A stretch of DNA of 64,000 bases from Roseiarcus sp963696665 (lineage in GTDB: Bacteria > Pseudomonadota > Alphaproteobacteria > Rhizobiales > Beijerinckiaceae), in contig CAVOLE010000013.1 in NCBI GenBank assembly GCA_963696665.1, forward strand, positions 186,001 through 250,000, given 5' to 3'. Numbering within the stretch: the stretch's first letter is position 1; every line of letters starts with the position of its first letter. The notes under the pieces were generated by a model. The model saw nothing but the letters and a program-made list of their open reading frames with translations. It did not search any database and had not been told where the DNA came from. Of the stretch, positions 7,690 to 15,911 are shown in pieces. The translations under genes were made by a program, and so were the position numbers.

Positions 7690-9843
7690 CTATTCGTTGA
7701 CCGCCATGGTTGAATTGGCGAGCGCGATATCCGCGCCGCCCCCCCGAGCGAGCGCGATGAGCTTGCGGTAGTCATCCGCATATCGGCTTCGCATGAGCTC
7801 AGCATCGGACATCGGCGGCATAGCGGCCGCGCTCGCTTGAGCTGAATTCCGGTCGCGCCAATCGTGCGCGGCGCGCTCGATCGTCAGCACCGCGCGGCCG
7901 ATGAGCGCAGAGGCTCGTGGCCTGACGCCCGGTTCGTTCGGCTCAGGCACGCGCCTCAGGCCGAACAGCAAAAAGCCGTTCATTCCATGCGTGCTGACGA
8001 TGAGGTCGGGCTTGAGCGGCAGGATGTCGCGGCGCATGCGCTCGAGATTGTTTTCAAGCGTATAGGCTTCGGTTCCGCCGTTGACGATTTCGATCCTGCG
8101 GCCGCACGACGCGTGCCGGTCGAACAGGTCCTGCAGGAGTTCGGGCCAGGGCTTCTCGCCATCGCGCAAAGTGGGCCCGAAAGTCTGCGACTTGCCGAGC
8201 GCAACAATGCGGAACGCGTCGCCCTTGTCGCGGGCCATGTCCGGCCCGCGGAAGCCGAGATTGTTGATATGGATCGTGGTGTCGAACATGCGCCCCGAAC
8301 TGCCCGGAACCAGCACGAAGGGCAGCTTCTTTTGCGGATCCGGCGCATCGATCGCCGCTCTGATGCCGTCTTTGCGAATCCACTCGTTGAGATAATAATA
8401 CCACCAGGTCGCGAAGGCGGTCGGATTGGCGTGCGCGGCGCGATAGGAATAGGTGGGCTCCGCGACTGTCGCGACCAGCGGCAATCCAGTCGAGCGGCGG
8501 TAGAGAGCGTCGGCGAACGGCAGCACGAGCGCGAACAAAAGGAAGGCGCGCGCAACGATTGCGAGCGCGCCGGTCGAGAGCGGTCGCGCGCGCTCGGCGA
8601 GCACAAGAACGAGGAGCGCCGTCGCAGCGAGCGAAGGGTAGAATGCGTAGGGCTTGTCGGCCATGAAGGCGTTGCGGGCGAGCGCGCCCGCGGCAAGCGC
8701 GGCGATAGCGAGCGCACTGATGAGAAGCCAGGGGCGTGAGCGGTGAGATTCGCTGTGTGGCGCGACGGTCCCAACGGCCTCGCGCTCTGGATTTCCGTAA
8801 TAGGGGCGAGCCACGAGGATCGGCCGCTCGAATCCAGCGAAGAAGACGGTCGATAGCGCCAGGATCGCGAGCACATAGAGCGCCAGTTGAAGCGGGAGCG
8901 GCGTCGAGGCGATGAGCGGCTTCAGCGCCATGATGACGATGAGGTGGAAGAGATAGACCGAGTACGAGACGCGGCCGAGATAGAAGCTCGCGCCTCTCAC
9001 GATGCGATTGTGAAAGAGGCCCTCGGCCTGCCAGAGGACGCCGACCGCGATCATGCCGAACGCCGCCGAGACATAGGGAAACGCGAGTTGAGCCGTAAGG
9101 TCGCCTTTAACGGCCGAGATAGCGACGCCGAGTTCGGCCGGGATCGCAACCGCAAGCAGCGCGAGCAGCACGCCCAGACGCCCTTGGCCTGAAACGTCAT
9201 CCAGCCCAATCGGCGGACGACGCTCGAGCGCGAGATAAAGCAAAAAGCCCCAGACGATGGAGTTGATGCGAAACAGCGTGACGCGGCGGACGTTCAAGTC
9301 CCAGTCATGCGGCGCGAACGCCAGCCGCAGCGCCGCGACGACGAGAATGACGAGAACCGCGAAGACCGCCTCGAGCCGCCGGTCGCGTCTCCCGAGCAGC
9401 CTTGCGACGAGAAACAGCGCGGGAGCGAACAGCACATAGAACCATTCCTCGATCGCCAGGCTCCACGCTACGGGATAGAAATCGACATGGTTGGCGGAGG
9501 AAAAAAGGTTCTCGACATAGAACAGGTAGCGCACAAAATCGGCGGTCATCAGATTGCCGCTCAGCGCCGCAATGACGATGAGCGCAACAATGTAGGGCGG
9601 GATGGTGCGCATCCAGCGCCGGATGAGAAACACGCTCAGATTGCGCGACGGCTTGCCCACCACCCAGTCGACGATCTGCGGCGCGAGCACAAAGCCGCTC
9701 AGCACGAAAAAGACTTCGACGCCGGCGATCGCGAACGCTTCCGCGAACGGCTGGAACGGCGCGTTGGCGGTCAGATAGTGAGGGATCGCGACCGCGAACG
9801 CCGCCGCCCCACGCAGGAAATCGAGCGAGGCGCTGCGCTTCAT
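7690..9843 (-). CDS. Acyltransferase 3 / SGNH fusion, ended early by an amber stop
   Basis: 717 residues as read. The N-terminal ~340 residues are an OafA-type acyltransferase-3 membrane domain with about ten hydrophobic segments, starting SLDFLRGAAAFAVAIPHYL with the family Arg and His. Further hydrophobic segments follow, then a periplasmic SGNH-like domain from ~residue 500. Block I reads LGKSQTFG, with the Ser kept but Lys where Asp is usual. A block III-like GMNG is also present. Such fusions O-acetylate envelope polysaccharide. The frame stops at TAG just before the SGNH catalytic Asp/His region. It starts inside the stop codon (ATGA) of a 45-residue membrane protein gene, so the two are translationally coupled. 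Confidence 0.8.
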   Translation of the reverse strand: MKRSASLDFLRGAAAFAVAIPHYLTANAPFQPFAEAFAIAGVEVFFVLSGFVLAPQIVDWVVGKPSRNLSVFLIRRWMRTIPPYIVALIVIAALSGNLMTADFVRYLFYVENLFSSANHVDFYPVAWSLAIEEWFYVLFAPALFLVARLLGRRDRRLEAVFAVLVILVVAALRLAFAPHDWDLNVRRVTLFRINSIVWGFLLYLALERRPPIGLDDVSGQGRLGVLLALLAVAIPAELGVAISAVKGDLTAQLAFPYVSAAFGMIAVGVLWQAEGLFHNRIVRGASFYLGRVSYSVYLFHLIVIMALKPLIASTPLPLQLALYVLAILALSTVFFAGFERPILVARPYYGNPEREAVGTVAPHSESHRSRPWLLISALAIAALAAGALARNAFMADKPYAFYPSLAATALLVLVLAERARPLSTGALAIVARAFLLFALVLPFADALYRRSTGLPLVATVAEPTYSYRAAHANPTAFATWWYYYLNEWIRKDGIRAAIDAPDPQKKLPFVLVPGSSGRMFDTTIHINNLGFRGPDMARDKGDAFRIVALGKSQTFGPTLRDGEKPWPELLQDLFDRHASCGRRIEIVNGGTEAYTLENNLERMRRDILPLKPDLIVSTHGMNGFLLFGLRRVPEPNEPGVRPRASALIGRAVLTIERAAHDWRDRNSAQASAAAMPPMSDAELMRSRYADDYRKLIALARGGGADIALANSTMAVNE

Positions 9844-9977
9844 TTCGGCGCGGTATAGACGAACGGGGCGATGATCGTTTGACCGGCGAGCGCGAACAGA
9901 ACGACGAACGCCGCAAGACAGACGAGCGCCGCGGTCGCCCAGGGGCCTTTGAGGAACCGCAGGCCGAATTCAATCAT
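9840..9977 (-). CDS. Small membrane protein, DUF5989-like (45 residues)
   Basis: A 45-residue peptide (starting MIEFGLRFLKGPW) with one central hydrophobic helix and the ending LAGQTIIAPFVYTAPK. The A-P-F-[IV]-Y-T ending and overall plan resemble DUF5989 proteins, small membrane peptides often found beside SxtJ-like and carbamoyl- or acyl-transferase genes. Its TGA overlaps the ATG of the acyltransferase gene, which supports a real, co-translated gene. The ribosome site is weak (AGG next to the ATG). The family assignment is from memory and moderate; function unknown. Confidence 0.5.
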   Translation of the reverse strand: MIEFGLRFLKGPWATAALVCLAAFVVLFALAGQTIIAPFVYTAPK

Positions 9978-10321
9978 CCTGTTCAAATCTCCCGAGCGGC
10001 CAACCATCTTGTGTCAAGGGGCCGTTGCCTCCGTTTGCGCCGCCTATCCTATTCGCAGCGCGATGTCATGCGGGTAAAGGAACTCAGCTTTCGGGCGATC
10101 ATCAAATTGCCAAAAGGCGGTTCAGTCTTACTGCGCCCGGAAGGGCGGGACGGTTCCCGAGAAGGAACATTTTGGTTCGTCGAAAGTTATCGTGCGGAGC
10201 GCTCTTCGGAGCGCGCCAAGCGAGAATCTGCGCGCGTTTTCTGGCGCGCGCACGACGCCAAGCGTCCGGATGGGTCTGAGTATCGGCGCTTGACGCCAAG
10301 CTTCTCGAACAGGAGGCGAAG
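9978..10321. other. 344-base divergent intergenic region
   Basis: Lies between the leftward DUF5989/acyltransferase unit and the rightward PRC-barrel gene and should hold both promoters. I see a good ribosome site AGGAGG at 10311-10316 for the PRC-barrel gene and a hairpin with arms TGCGCGC (10229-10235) and GCGCGCA (10246-10252). Open frames here have no recognisable family and poor starts, so I do not call a gene. Confidence 0.5.
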
Positions 10322-10933
10322 ATGCTTAGAACGCTTGCTTACACAACCTTATGCAGCGTCGCCCTGATCGGATCCAGCGCCTATGGCGCGGACACTTCCA
10401 GCCCGCCGGCCAACCAACCGGCGCAAACACAGGCGCCCTCAGGGGTCAACTTCGTGACAAGCCAAGCGAAGACGCAGTGGCGTGCGCCAAAATTGATTGG
10501 AGTGGGCGTTTACGGTCCCGACGACAAGCAGATCGGAAAAATCGACGACTTGCTCATGGATCGTAGCGGCGCCGCACAGACGATCGTGATCGGGGTCGGC
10601 GGGTTCCTCGGGTTTGGCGAGAAGGATGTCGCAGTGCCGTTCTCCGCCATGCAGTGGCGAACGGAAGCCCGGAAAGCGCCGGCCGCGGATCAGCCTCCGT
10701 CTTCGGCGGGCAATCCGGCCGCGCCGACGACAACGACCGCCCGGCCGGCCATGACGGAAACGGACCCGGCCACCACTGAGGCAAGCCAGGGCTATCCTGA
10801 CAAGGCGATCCTCAACGTGACCTTGGCTCAGCTGAAAGCCGCGCCTGACTTCAAATATGCGTCGAGCACGCTTGCAGATTCCGGTACGCGGCCCGCAGGC
10901 GGCGACAACCAAATGAAAAAGACAACTCCATAA
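10322..10933 (+). CDS. Exported PRC-barrel domain protein
   Basis: 203 residues with a Sec signal peptide (MLRTLAYTTLCSVALIGSSAYGA, cleavage near residue 23). Residues ~45-115 are a PRC-barrel: WRAPKLIGVGVYGPDDKQIGKIDDLLMDRSG, then a strand pair ending in DVAVPFSAMQW. About 50 residues rich in Pro, Thr and Ala (120-150) separate it from a short closing strand, DKAILNVTLAQLKAAP, that usually completes the fold. Periplasmic PRC-barrel proteins are common in Hyphomicrobiales and their role is poorly defined. The start is set by AGGAGG six bases before the ATG. It converges with the ExoR-like gene. Confidence 0.82.
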   Translation: MLRTLAYTTLCSVALIGSSAYGADTSSPPANQPAQTQAPSGVNFVTSQAKTQWRAPKLIGVGVYGPDDKQIGKIDDLLMDRSGAAQTIVIGVGGFLGFGEKDVAVPFSAMQWRTEARKAPAADQPPSSAGNPAAPTTTTARPAMTETDPATTEASQGYPDKAILNVTLAQLKAAPDFKYASSTLADSGTRPAGGDNQMKKTTP

Positions 10934-11030
10934 CCCCAGGTTCGGGGAGAGGGTCGAGAAGCGCCTCGAAGCTCCGGTCGGCTTATTGAAGACGCCGGAG
11001 CGTTCAACTGAGGTCGGGCGATGGCTCCGC

Positions 11031-12029
11031 TTACTGCGGGGCCGGAGCGCCGGCTAGAGGGCCGATCTGGAGCGGCTTGAGCATGAACTTCACGACGTCT
11101 CTGACCGGCGCCGAGGGCAAGGCCTGCTTGGCGCGCGCGTCATGAAGCGCCGCGGCCGCCTGCCGATCACTGTCGCTCGCTGACTTGAGATCGTGCTGGT
11201 AGAGGTCGCGGATCCATGCGTCGCCGGGCGCGGGCGCAGCATCCTTGGCCAACTCAAGCCACATGAGCCCGCGGGCGCGTTGATGCGGCACGCCGTCGCC
11301 CAAGAAAAGCATGTGCCCAAGCAGAGCTTCTGACGGGGCGTGGCCCTTTTGCGCCGCGACCGCCAGCCAACGAACGGCGGCGACGTTGTCTTTGGCGAGG
11401 CCTCCCGCCCCGACTGTGTACATGTGGGCGAGATTATATTGCGCGTTCGGATCGCCGAAGATCGTGGCGGCGTACTGGAACAACTCGTGCGCTCTCCGAG
11501 GGTCCGGCCGCACCTCGCTGTTCGGTATGCCGTTCAGGCAATAGACGCCGACCGCGACGAACGCGTTGGAGATCGCGCTGAGATTTCGCCGGTCCGGCTG
11601 GTCTTCGTCGTAGTCTTCGACCATTTGGTTGAAGTAATGGTACGCCTTGAGGTCATCTTGCGGGACGCCCTGACCGTCCGCATACATCTCGCCGAGTTTC
11701 CATCGCGCGAGGTCTTGGCCGCCGTCTGCAGCATAGGTCAGCGCTGCGACCGACGCATCGGCGTCGCCAGCTTTCAAGTCCGCGAGACCGGCGCGCAGGG
11801 CCTGATTAGGATCGGTGAAGTTTTTAGGGATCTTCTGCGAGGGATCGGACGTTGACCCATCGAAACCAAAGGCGGGCGCCAACCCAAGCGTCATCGATCC
11901 GATGATTGCGAAAGCGAAGCGGCGGCGCAACAACGCTGTCTCAACCGCTACCTTCGCACACGCCACGCGCATATCGATCCCAAGTTGCCGTCCGGCCGCG
12001 TCGCGGTCCTTTGACGGCGCTCGCGACAT
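11031..12029 (-). CDS. Sel1-repeat protein, ExoR-like
   Basis: 332 residues from the first ATG; a start at 11972 (MRVACAKVAVETALLRRR) would place a signal-anchor (FAFAIIGSMTLGLAPAFG) close to the N-terminus and is perhaps better. The mature part has about four Sel1-like repeats with consensus A-x-x-x-L-G-x-M-Y-x-x-G (LGEMYADGQGVPQDD; LAHMYTVGAGGLAKDN; LGHMLFLGDGVPHQR). Repeat order, the NAFVAVGVYCLNGIPNSEVR segment and length resemble Sinorhizobium ExoR, the periplasmic inhibitor of the ExoS/ChvI two-component system. No exoS/chvI genes are in the window, so the regulatory role is inference. It lies about 140 bases after valS on the same strand. Confidence 0.7.
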   Translation of the reverse strand: MSRAPSKDRDAAGRQLGIDMRVACAKVAVETALLRRRFAFAIIGSMTLGLAPAFGFDGSTSDPSQKIPKNFTDPNQALRAGLADLKAGDADASVAALTYAADGGQDLARWKLGEMYADGQGVPQDDLKAYHYFNQMVEDYDEDQPDRRNLSAISNAFVAVGVYCLNGIPNSEVRPDPRRAHELFQYAATIFGDPNAQYNLAHMYTVGAGGLAKDNVAAVRWLAVAAQKGHAPSEALLGHMLFLGDGVPHQRARGLMWLELAKDAAPAPGDAWIRDLYQHDLKSASDSDRQAAAALHDARAKQALPSAPVRDVVKFMLKPLQIGPLAGAPAPQ

Positions 12030-12130
12030 GGACCACTTTCATCTTGAATGATTTCAAAGTGCGGGCGGTTTATGGCGCAATCGCGGCGCATTCCAGCCGG
12101 AATCTCGACTCGCTAGAGTTGCATCGAGCG

Positions 12131-12148
12131 TGTTGCGCAAAAGCAACA
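12131..12148. repeat. Inverted repeat TGTTGC / GCAACA between valS and the ExoR-like gene
   Basis: Perfect 6-base arms (12131-12136 and 12143-12148) with the loop GCAAAA, followed on the plus strand by TTTT. It lies 102 bases upstream of the ExoR-like ATG and next to the valS-end hairpin. It could be an operator for the ExoR-like gene or a weak terminator. Confidence 0.35.
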
Positions 12149-12153
12149 TTTTG

Positions 12154-12180
12154 GCGTGTCTGAAGGCGCTTCAGACACGC
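12154..12180 (-). terminator. Perfect 12-base hairpin overlapping the valS stop codon
   Basis: Arms GCGTGTCTGAAG (12154-12165) and CTTCAGACACGC (12169-12180) pair perfectly around a 3-base loop. The valS TGA (12171-12173) lies inside the right-hand arm. On the valS strand the hairpin is followed by CCAAAATGTTGC rather than a run of T, so it may terminate transcription, protect the 3' end, or both. Confidence 0.5.
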
Positions 12181-15047
12181 TCCAGGCGGTCGCGCGCGCC
12201 GGTAAGCTTAACAAGTCGCGCCTGAAACGTCTCCAGTCTGTCTTGATATTCGGCGATGATGTCCTTAGGCGCACGGGCGACGAAGTCGTCATTGCCAAGC
12301 TTCGACTCCACCTTGGCGATTTCGAGCTTCTCCTTCGCGATCTCCCGGTCGAGACGCGCCTTCTCCGCATTGAGATCGACGACTCCGGCGAGCGGCAGCG
12401 CAACCGTTTCGCCGCGGACGACGAGCAGCAGAGCGCCGGACGGCGGCGCCTCGGCGGTATCGATCGAGCCAACGCGGGCGAGACGACCGATGCTCTCGCT
12501 CCAGGCGCGCGCGCTATTGGCCGCCCGCTCGCTTGGGGCGATGAGGATGAGGGGCGTCTGGGTCGATGGCGCCACGCCCATTTCCGACCTCACCGACCGC
12601 ACCTCGGCAATCAGATCGACAACCCAGCCAATCTCGCTTTCGACCACCTGGTCGACCTCAAAGCCATCGCGGGGCCACGGGCCGAGAGCCAAAGGGCCGG
12701 CGCGCTTCGGACCGGTTTCTCCGGCGATCGCCCAGAGCTCCTCGGTCAGGAAGGGCATGAAGGGATGCAGGATCGCGTAAATCATGTCGAGCACATAGGC
12801 GATCGTCGCCTGTGTCTCGCGCTTGGCCCTCGGGTCGGCGGCCCCCTGCAGCACGGGCTTCGCCAGTTCAAGGTGCCAATCGCAGAAGACGCTCCAGACG
12901 AACCGGTAAACCGCATTGGCGGCGTCGTTGAAGCGGTAAGCCTCAATCGCGCCCGCCGTCTCGGCCGCCGCCGAAGCGGCCTCGCCCAGGATCCACCGGT
13001 TGAGCGGTTCGCGCACGGCTGAGGCATCGAAACCTTCGGCGCGAACGCAGCCGTTCATTTCGGCGAAGCGTGAGGCGTTCCAGAGCTTGGTCGCGAAGTT
13101 GCGGTAGCCTTCGATCCTGGCCTCGCTCAGCTTGATGTCCCTGCCCTGCGCCGCCATCGCCGCGAGTGTGAAGCGCAGCGCGTCGGCGCCGAAACGGTTG
13201 ATGAGGTCGAGCGGGTCGATGACGTTTCCTTTCGACTTCGACATCTTCGCCCCCTTCTCGTCGCGCACGAGGGCGTGGATGTAGACGTCGTGAAACGGCG
13301 CCTCCTCCATGAAGTGGAGCCCCATCATCATCATCCGGGCGACCCAGAAGAAGATGATGTCGAAGCCGGTGACGAGCGCGTCGGTCGGATAGAAGCGCCT
13401 GAGCTCCGGCGTCTCCTCCGGCCAGCCGAGGGTCGAGAAGGGCCAGAGCGCGGAAGAGAACCAAGTGTCGAGCACGTCCTCGTCGCGCTGGAACATCTCT
13501 GCGAGCCGAGCGGGATCGCGCGTTAGGGCTTGAGCCTCGGCTTCGGTCAGAGCGCCGCGTTCCACGCCGTCGGCGAGCGCCGCGGCATAGGCCGCCTCCT
13601 CGGTCTCCTCGACATAGACCGCGCCCCAGGGCGCGTACCAGGCCGGGATCTGATGCCCCCACCAGAGCTGGCGCGAAACGCACCACGGCTGAATGTTCTC
13701 GAGCCAATCGAAATAGGTTTTCTCCCAGGTCTTGGGGACGAACTGGGTCTTGCCCTCGCGGACGGCGGCGATCGCCGGCTCGGCGAGCGTCTTGGCGTCG
13801 GCGTACCACTGGTCGGTGAGCCAGGGCTCGATCACGACATTCGATCGGTCGCCGTGCGGCACGGCGTGCGCGTGCGGTTCGATCTTTGCCAGAAGGCCGG
13901 CAAGCGCCATCATCTCGACTATCCGCCCGCGCGCGACGAAGCGATCCTGGCCGTCGACCGCGGCGATCAGCCGCGCGTGGTCGTGGTCGCTCTCCAGCCC
14001 CTCGAAGAAGTCGACATTGCCCTTGAGCGTCACCCGCCCTTGGGCGTCAAGAATATTGATCGCGCGCACCCCTTCGGCCTCGTGCCGCTTGCCGACTTCG
14101 AAATCGTTGAAGTCATGCGCGGGCGTGATCTTGACGGCGCCGGCGCCCTTCTCCGGATCGGAATATTCGTCGGCGACGATCGCGATCAGGCGGCCGACCA
14201 GCGGCAGGCGGACATGGCTGCCGAACAGGCTCCGGTAGCGCGGATCGTCCGGGTGGGCGGCGACCGCCGTATCGCCCAGCATCGTCTCCGGCCGCGTGGT
14301 GGCGACGGTCACCCGTTCGCCGGTCTCTTCGCCCTCCGCGTCCACCACCGGATACTCGAAATAGTAGAGGTGGCCGTTGGGGTTCTTGGCCAGCACCTTG
14401 GCGAGCGCCGCGGCGTCAAGGGGAACGCCGTCCGTCCGCGACCACTTGAACGAGCCCTTGGTCTCGATCTGCACGACTTCGAGATCCGAGATCGCGGTCT
14501 GGAACTTGGGGTCCCAATTGACGAGCCGCTTGTCCTTGTAGACGAGCCCCTCGCGATAGAGCTGAACGAAAACTTTGGCGACTGCGCGCGAGAGCCCCTC
14601 GTCGAGGGTGAAGCGCTCGCGGCTCCAGTCGCAGGAGGCGCCCAGGCGCTTGAGCTGGGAAATGATCGCGCCGCCCGATTCCGCCTTCCACGCCCAGACG
14701 CGCTCGACGAACGCCTTGCGGCCCAGGGCGCGGCGGTCCGGCTCCTGCCGCTCCATGAGCATGCGTTCCACCACCATTTGCGTGGCGATGCCGGCGTGAT
14801 CGACGCCCGGCTGCCACAGCACGTCGCGGCCGTTCATGCGCCAGTAGCGGCACAGGACATCCTGAAGCGTGTTGTTGAGCGCGTGGCCCATATGGAGATT
14901 GCCGGTGACGTTCGGCGGCGGAATGACAACGCAAAACGGTCGGGCCGTCGCCCGGTCGGGGCGACCGGCCCGGAAGGCGCCCGTCTCCTCCCAAAGCGCG
15001 GAGGCGCGGCCTTCCGCCGCAGCGAAGTCGAACGATTTGTCCATCAT
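12171..15047 (-). CDS. valS: Valyl-tRNA synthetase
   Basis: A 958-residue class I aminoacyl-tRNA synthetase charging tRNA-Val. The HIGH signature appears as PNVTGNLHMGHAL near residue 50, the KMSKS loop as KMSKSKGNVIDP in the middle third, and the large editing (CP1) domain between them contains the TTRPETMLGDTAV motif. The C-terminus (LDREIAKEKLEIAKVESKL) is the coiled-coil arm typical of ValS. Length is normal. Two ATG codons in tandem (15047 and 15044) could start it. It follows popZ and tolC, an order usual in Hyphomicrobiales. Confidence 0.97.
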   Translation of the reverse strand: MMDKSFDFAAAEGRASALWEETGAFRAGRPDRATARPFCVVIPPPNVTGNLHMGHALNNTLQDVLCRYWRMNGRDVLWQPGVDHAGIATQMVVERMLMERQEPDRRALGRKAFVERVWAWKAESGGAIISQLKRLGASCDWSRERFTLDEGLSRAVAKVFVQLYREGLVYKDKRLVNWDPKFQTAISDLEVVQIETKGSFKWSRTDGVPLDAAALAKVLAKNPNGHLYYFEYPVVDAEGEETGERVTVATTRPETMLGDTAVAAHPDDPRYRSLFGSHVRLPLVGRLIAIVADEYSDPEKGAGAVKITPAHDFNDFEVGKRHEAEGVRAINILDAQGRVTLKGNVDFFEGLESDHDHARLIAAVDGQDRFVARGRIVEMMALAGLLAKIEPHAHAVPHGDRSNVVIEPWLTDQWYADAKTLAEPAIAAVREGKTQFVPKTWEKTYFDWLENIQPWCVSRQLWWGHQIPAWYAPWGAVYVEETEEAAYAAALADGVERGALTEAEAQALTRDPARLAEMFQRDEDVLDTWFSSALWPFSTLGWPEETPELRRFYPTDALVTGFDIIFFWVARMMMMGLHFMEEAPFHDVYIHALVRDEKGAKMSKSKGNVIDPLDLINRFGADALRFTLAAMAAQGRDIKLSEARIEGYRNFATKLWNASRFAEMNGCVRAEGFDASAVREPLNRWILGEAASAAAETAGAIEAYRFNDAANAVYRFVWSVFCDWHLELAKPVLQGAADPRAKRETQATIAYVLDMIYAILHPFMPFLTEELWAIAGETGPKRAGPLALGPWPRDGFEVDQVVESEIGWVVDLIAEVRSVRSEMGVAPSTQTPLILIAPSERAANSARAWSESIGRLARVGSIDTAEAPPSGALLLVVRGETVALPLAGVVDLNAEKARLDREIAKEKLEIAKVESKLGNDDFVARAPKDIIAEYQDRLETFQARLVKLTGARDRLERV

Positions 15048-15206
15048 GGAATACTGGTCCGCGTTCCCGTCGGAGACGCCGTCGAGATCAGATGGCGGCC
15101 TTCCGAGCGGCGCTGGTCGCTACCGACATGGCAGGCGCAAGCGCCAAGGGCGCTATAAATGCATCGTCCCGGCCGAAGTCAACGCGTGGGCCGCCGACGG
15201 CGCCGC

Positions 15207-15751
15207 CTATTTTCGCCCGCGCGCGACCCTCTGAATTTCATCCCGGACCAGCCGCTCGACAATGGCCGGAAGGTTGTCGTCCAGCCAGGACTTGAGCATC
15301 GGCCGCAGCATGTCGCGCACCATGCCGTCGGCGAGTTCGGCGCTGCGCACATCGAGGCCGGCGGACAAGGCCCCGAACGACAAGGCCGCCGCCTCGGTCG
15401 CTTCAGGCGACAACAGCGGCTCTTCGCTCGGCTGAGGCGCGGCGGCGGGCTCGGCTTCAACCGCTTGGGGCCGGCGCCAAACGACCGTCGGCGCGTTCGC
15501 GTCCGCGCGCTGGGACGATCCGGAAGTCTCGCCGTGCGGCGCCGCGGCGTCTTTGGAATAGACGATCTGCGGCGGGGGGCGGGCGTCGGCGCAGGCTGTG
15601 GCGCTTTGGGCGCGGGTCGCTTGGCGGGATCATCGGCGATGATGTTGCGGATCGAGGCGAGAATCTCCTCCATCGACGGCTCGTGCGCCCGTTGCGCGCG
15701 ATGAATCGCTTCGAAATCGCGCTCGCTGGAATTCGAATTGATTGGGCTCAT
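15207..15751 (-). pseudogene. popZ: PopZ-like polar organising protein (DUF2497), one frame break
   Basis: The N-terminal part (MSPINSNSSERDFEA...) carries the PopZ signature EPSMEEILASIRNIIADD, then a Pro-rich linker (PAPKAPQPAPTPAP). The C-terminal oligomerisation domain, SAELADGMVRDMLRPMLKSW and WLDDNLPAIVERLVRDEIQR, lies in another frame. The two join if one C is added in the run of six G (plus strand) at 15574-15579, giving PTPAPPPQIVYSKD. PopZ self-assembles at cell poles and anchors chromosome origins and cell-cycle proteins. The break is a single-base loss in a homopolymer, so a sequencing error is the simplest reading. Confidence 0.82.
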
Positions 15752-15911
15752 CGGACCCGCCTTGCTCCAATCCAAGGAGCCTTGTTCTATGCGCCTATCG
15801 CGAGCTCGGACGGCGCGGACGCCGTGGCCGAATCGATCGACGCCTCGATGCAGTTGAATATACGATAGCGGCCCGGGGTCGCCATCTGCAAGCGGCCCAG
15901 GTCAAACGCCC

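Noticed and set aside
7690..7692. TAG as a pyrrolysine or other recoded codon
   Set aside because: No pyl genes or PYLIS-like structure seen, and the family has no conserved unusual residue there; mutation or error is simpler.
10971..11001. GCTCCGG...CCGGAGC as terminator between PRC-barrel and ExoR-like genes
   Set aside because: Short arms, 17-base loop and no T run; possible but not supported.
13530..15158. 542-codon open frame on the plus strand opposite valS
   Set aside because: Antisense of a well-conserved synthetase; no recognisable domain.
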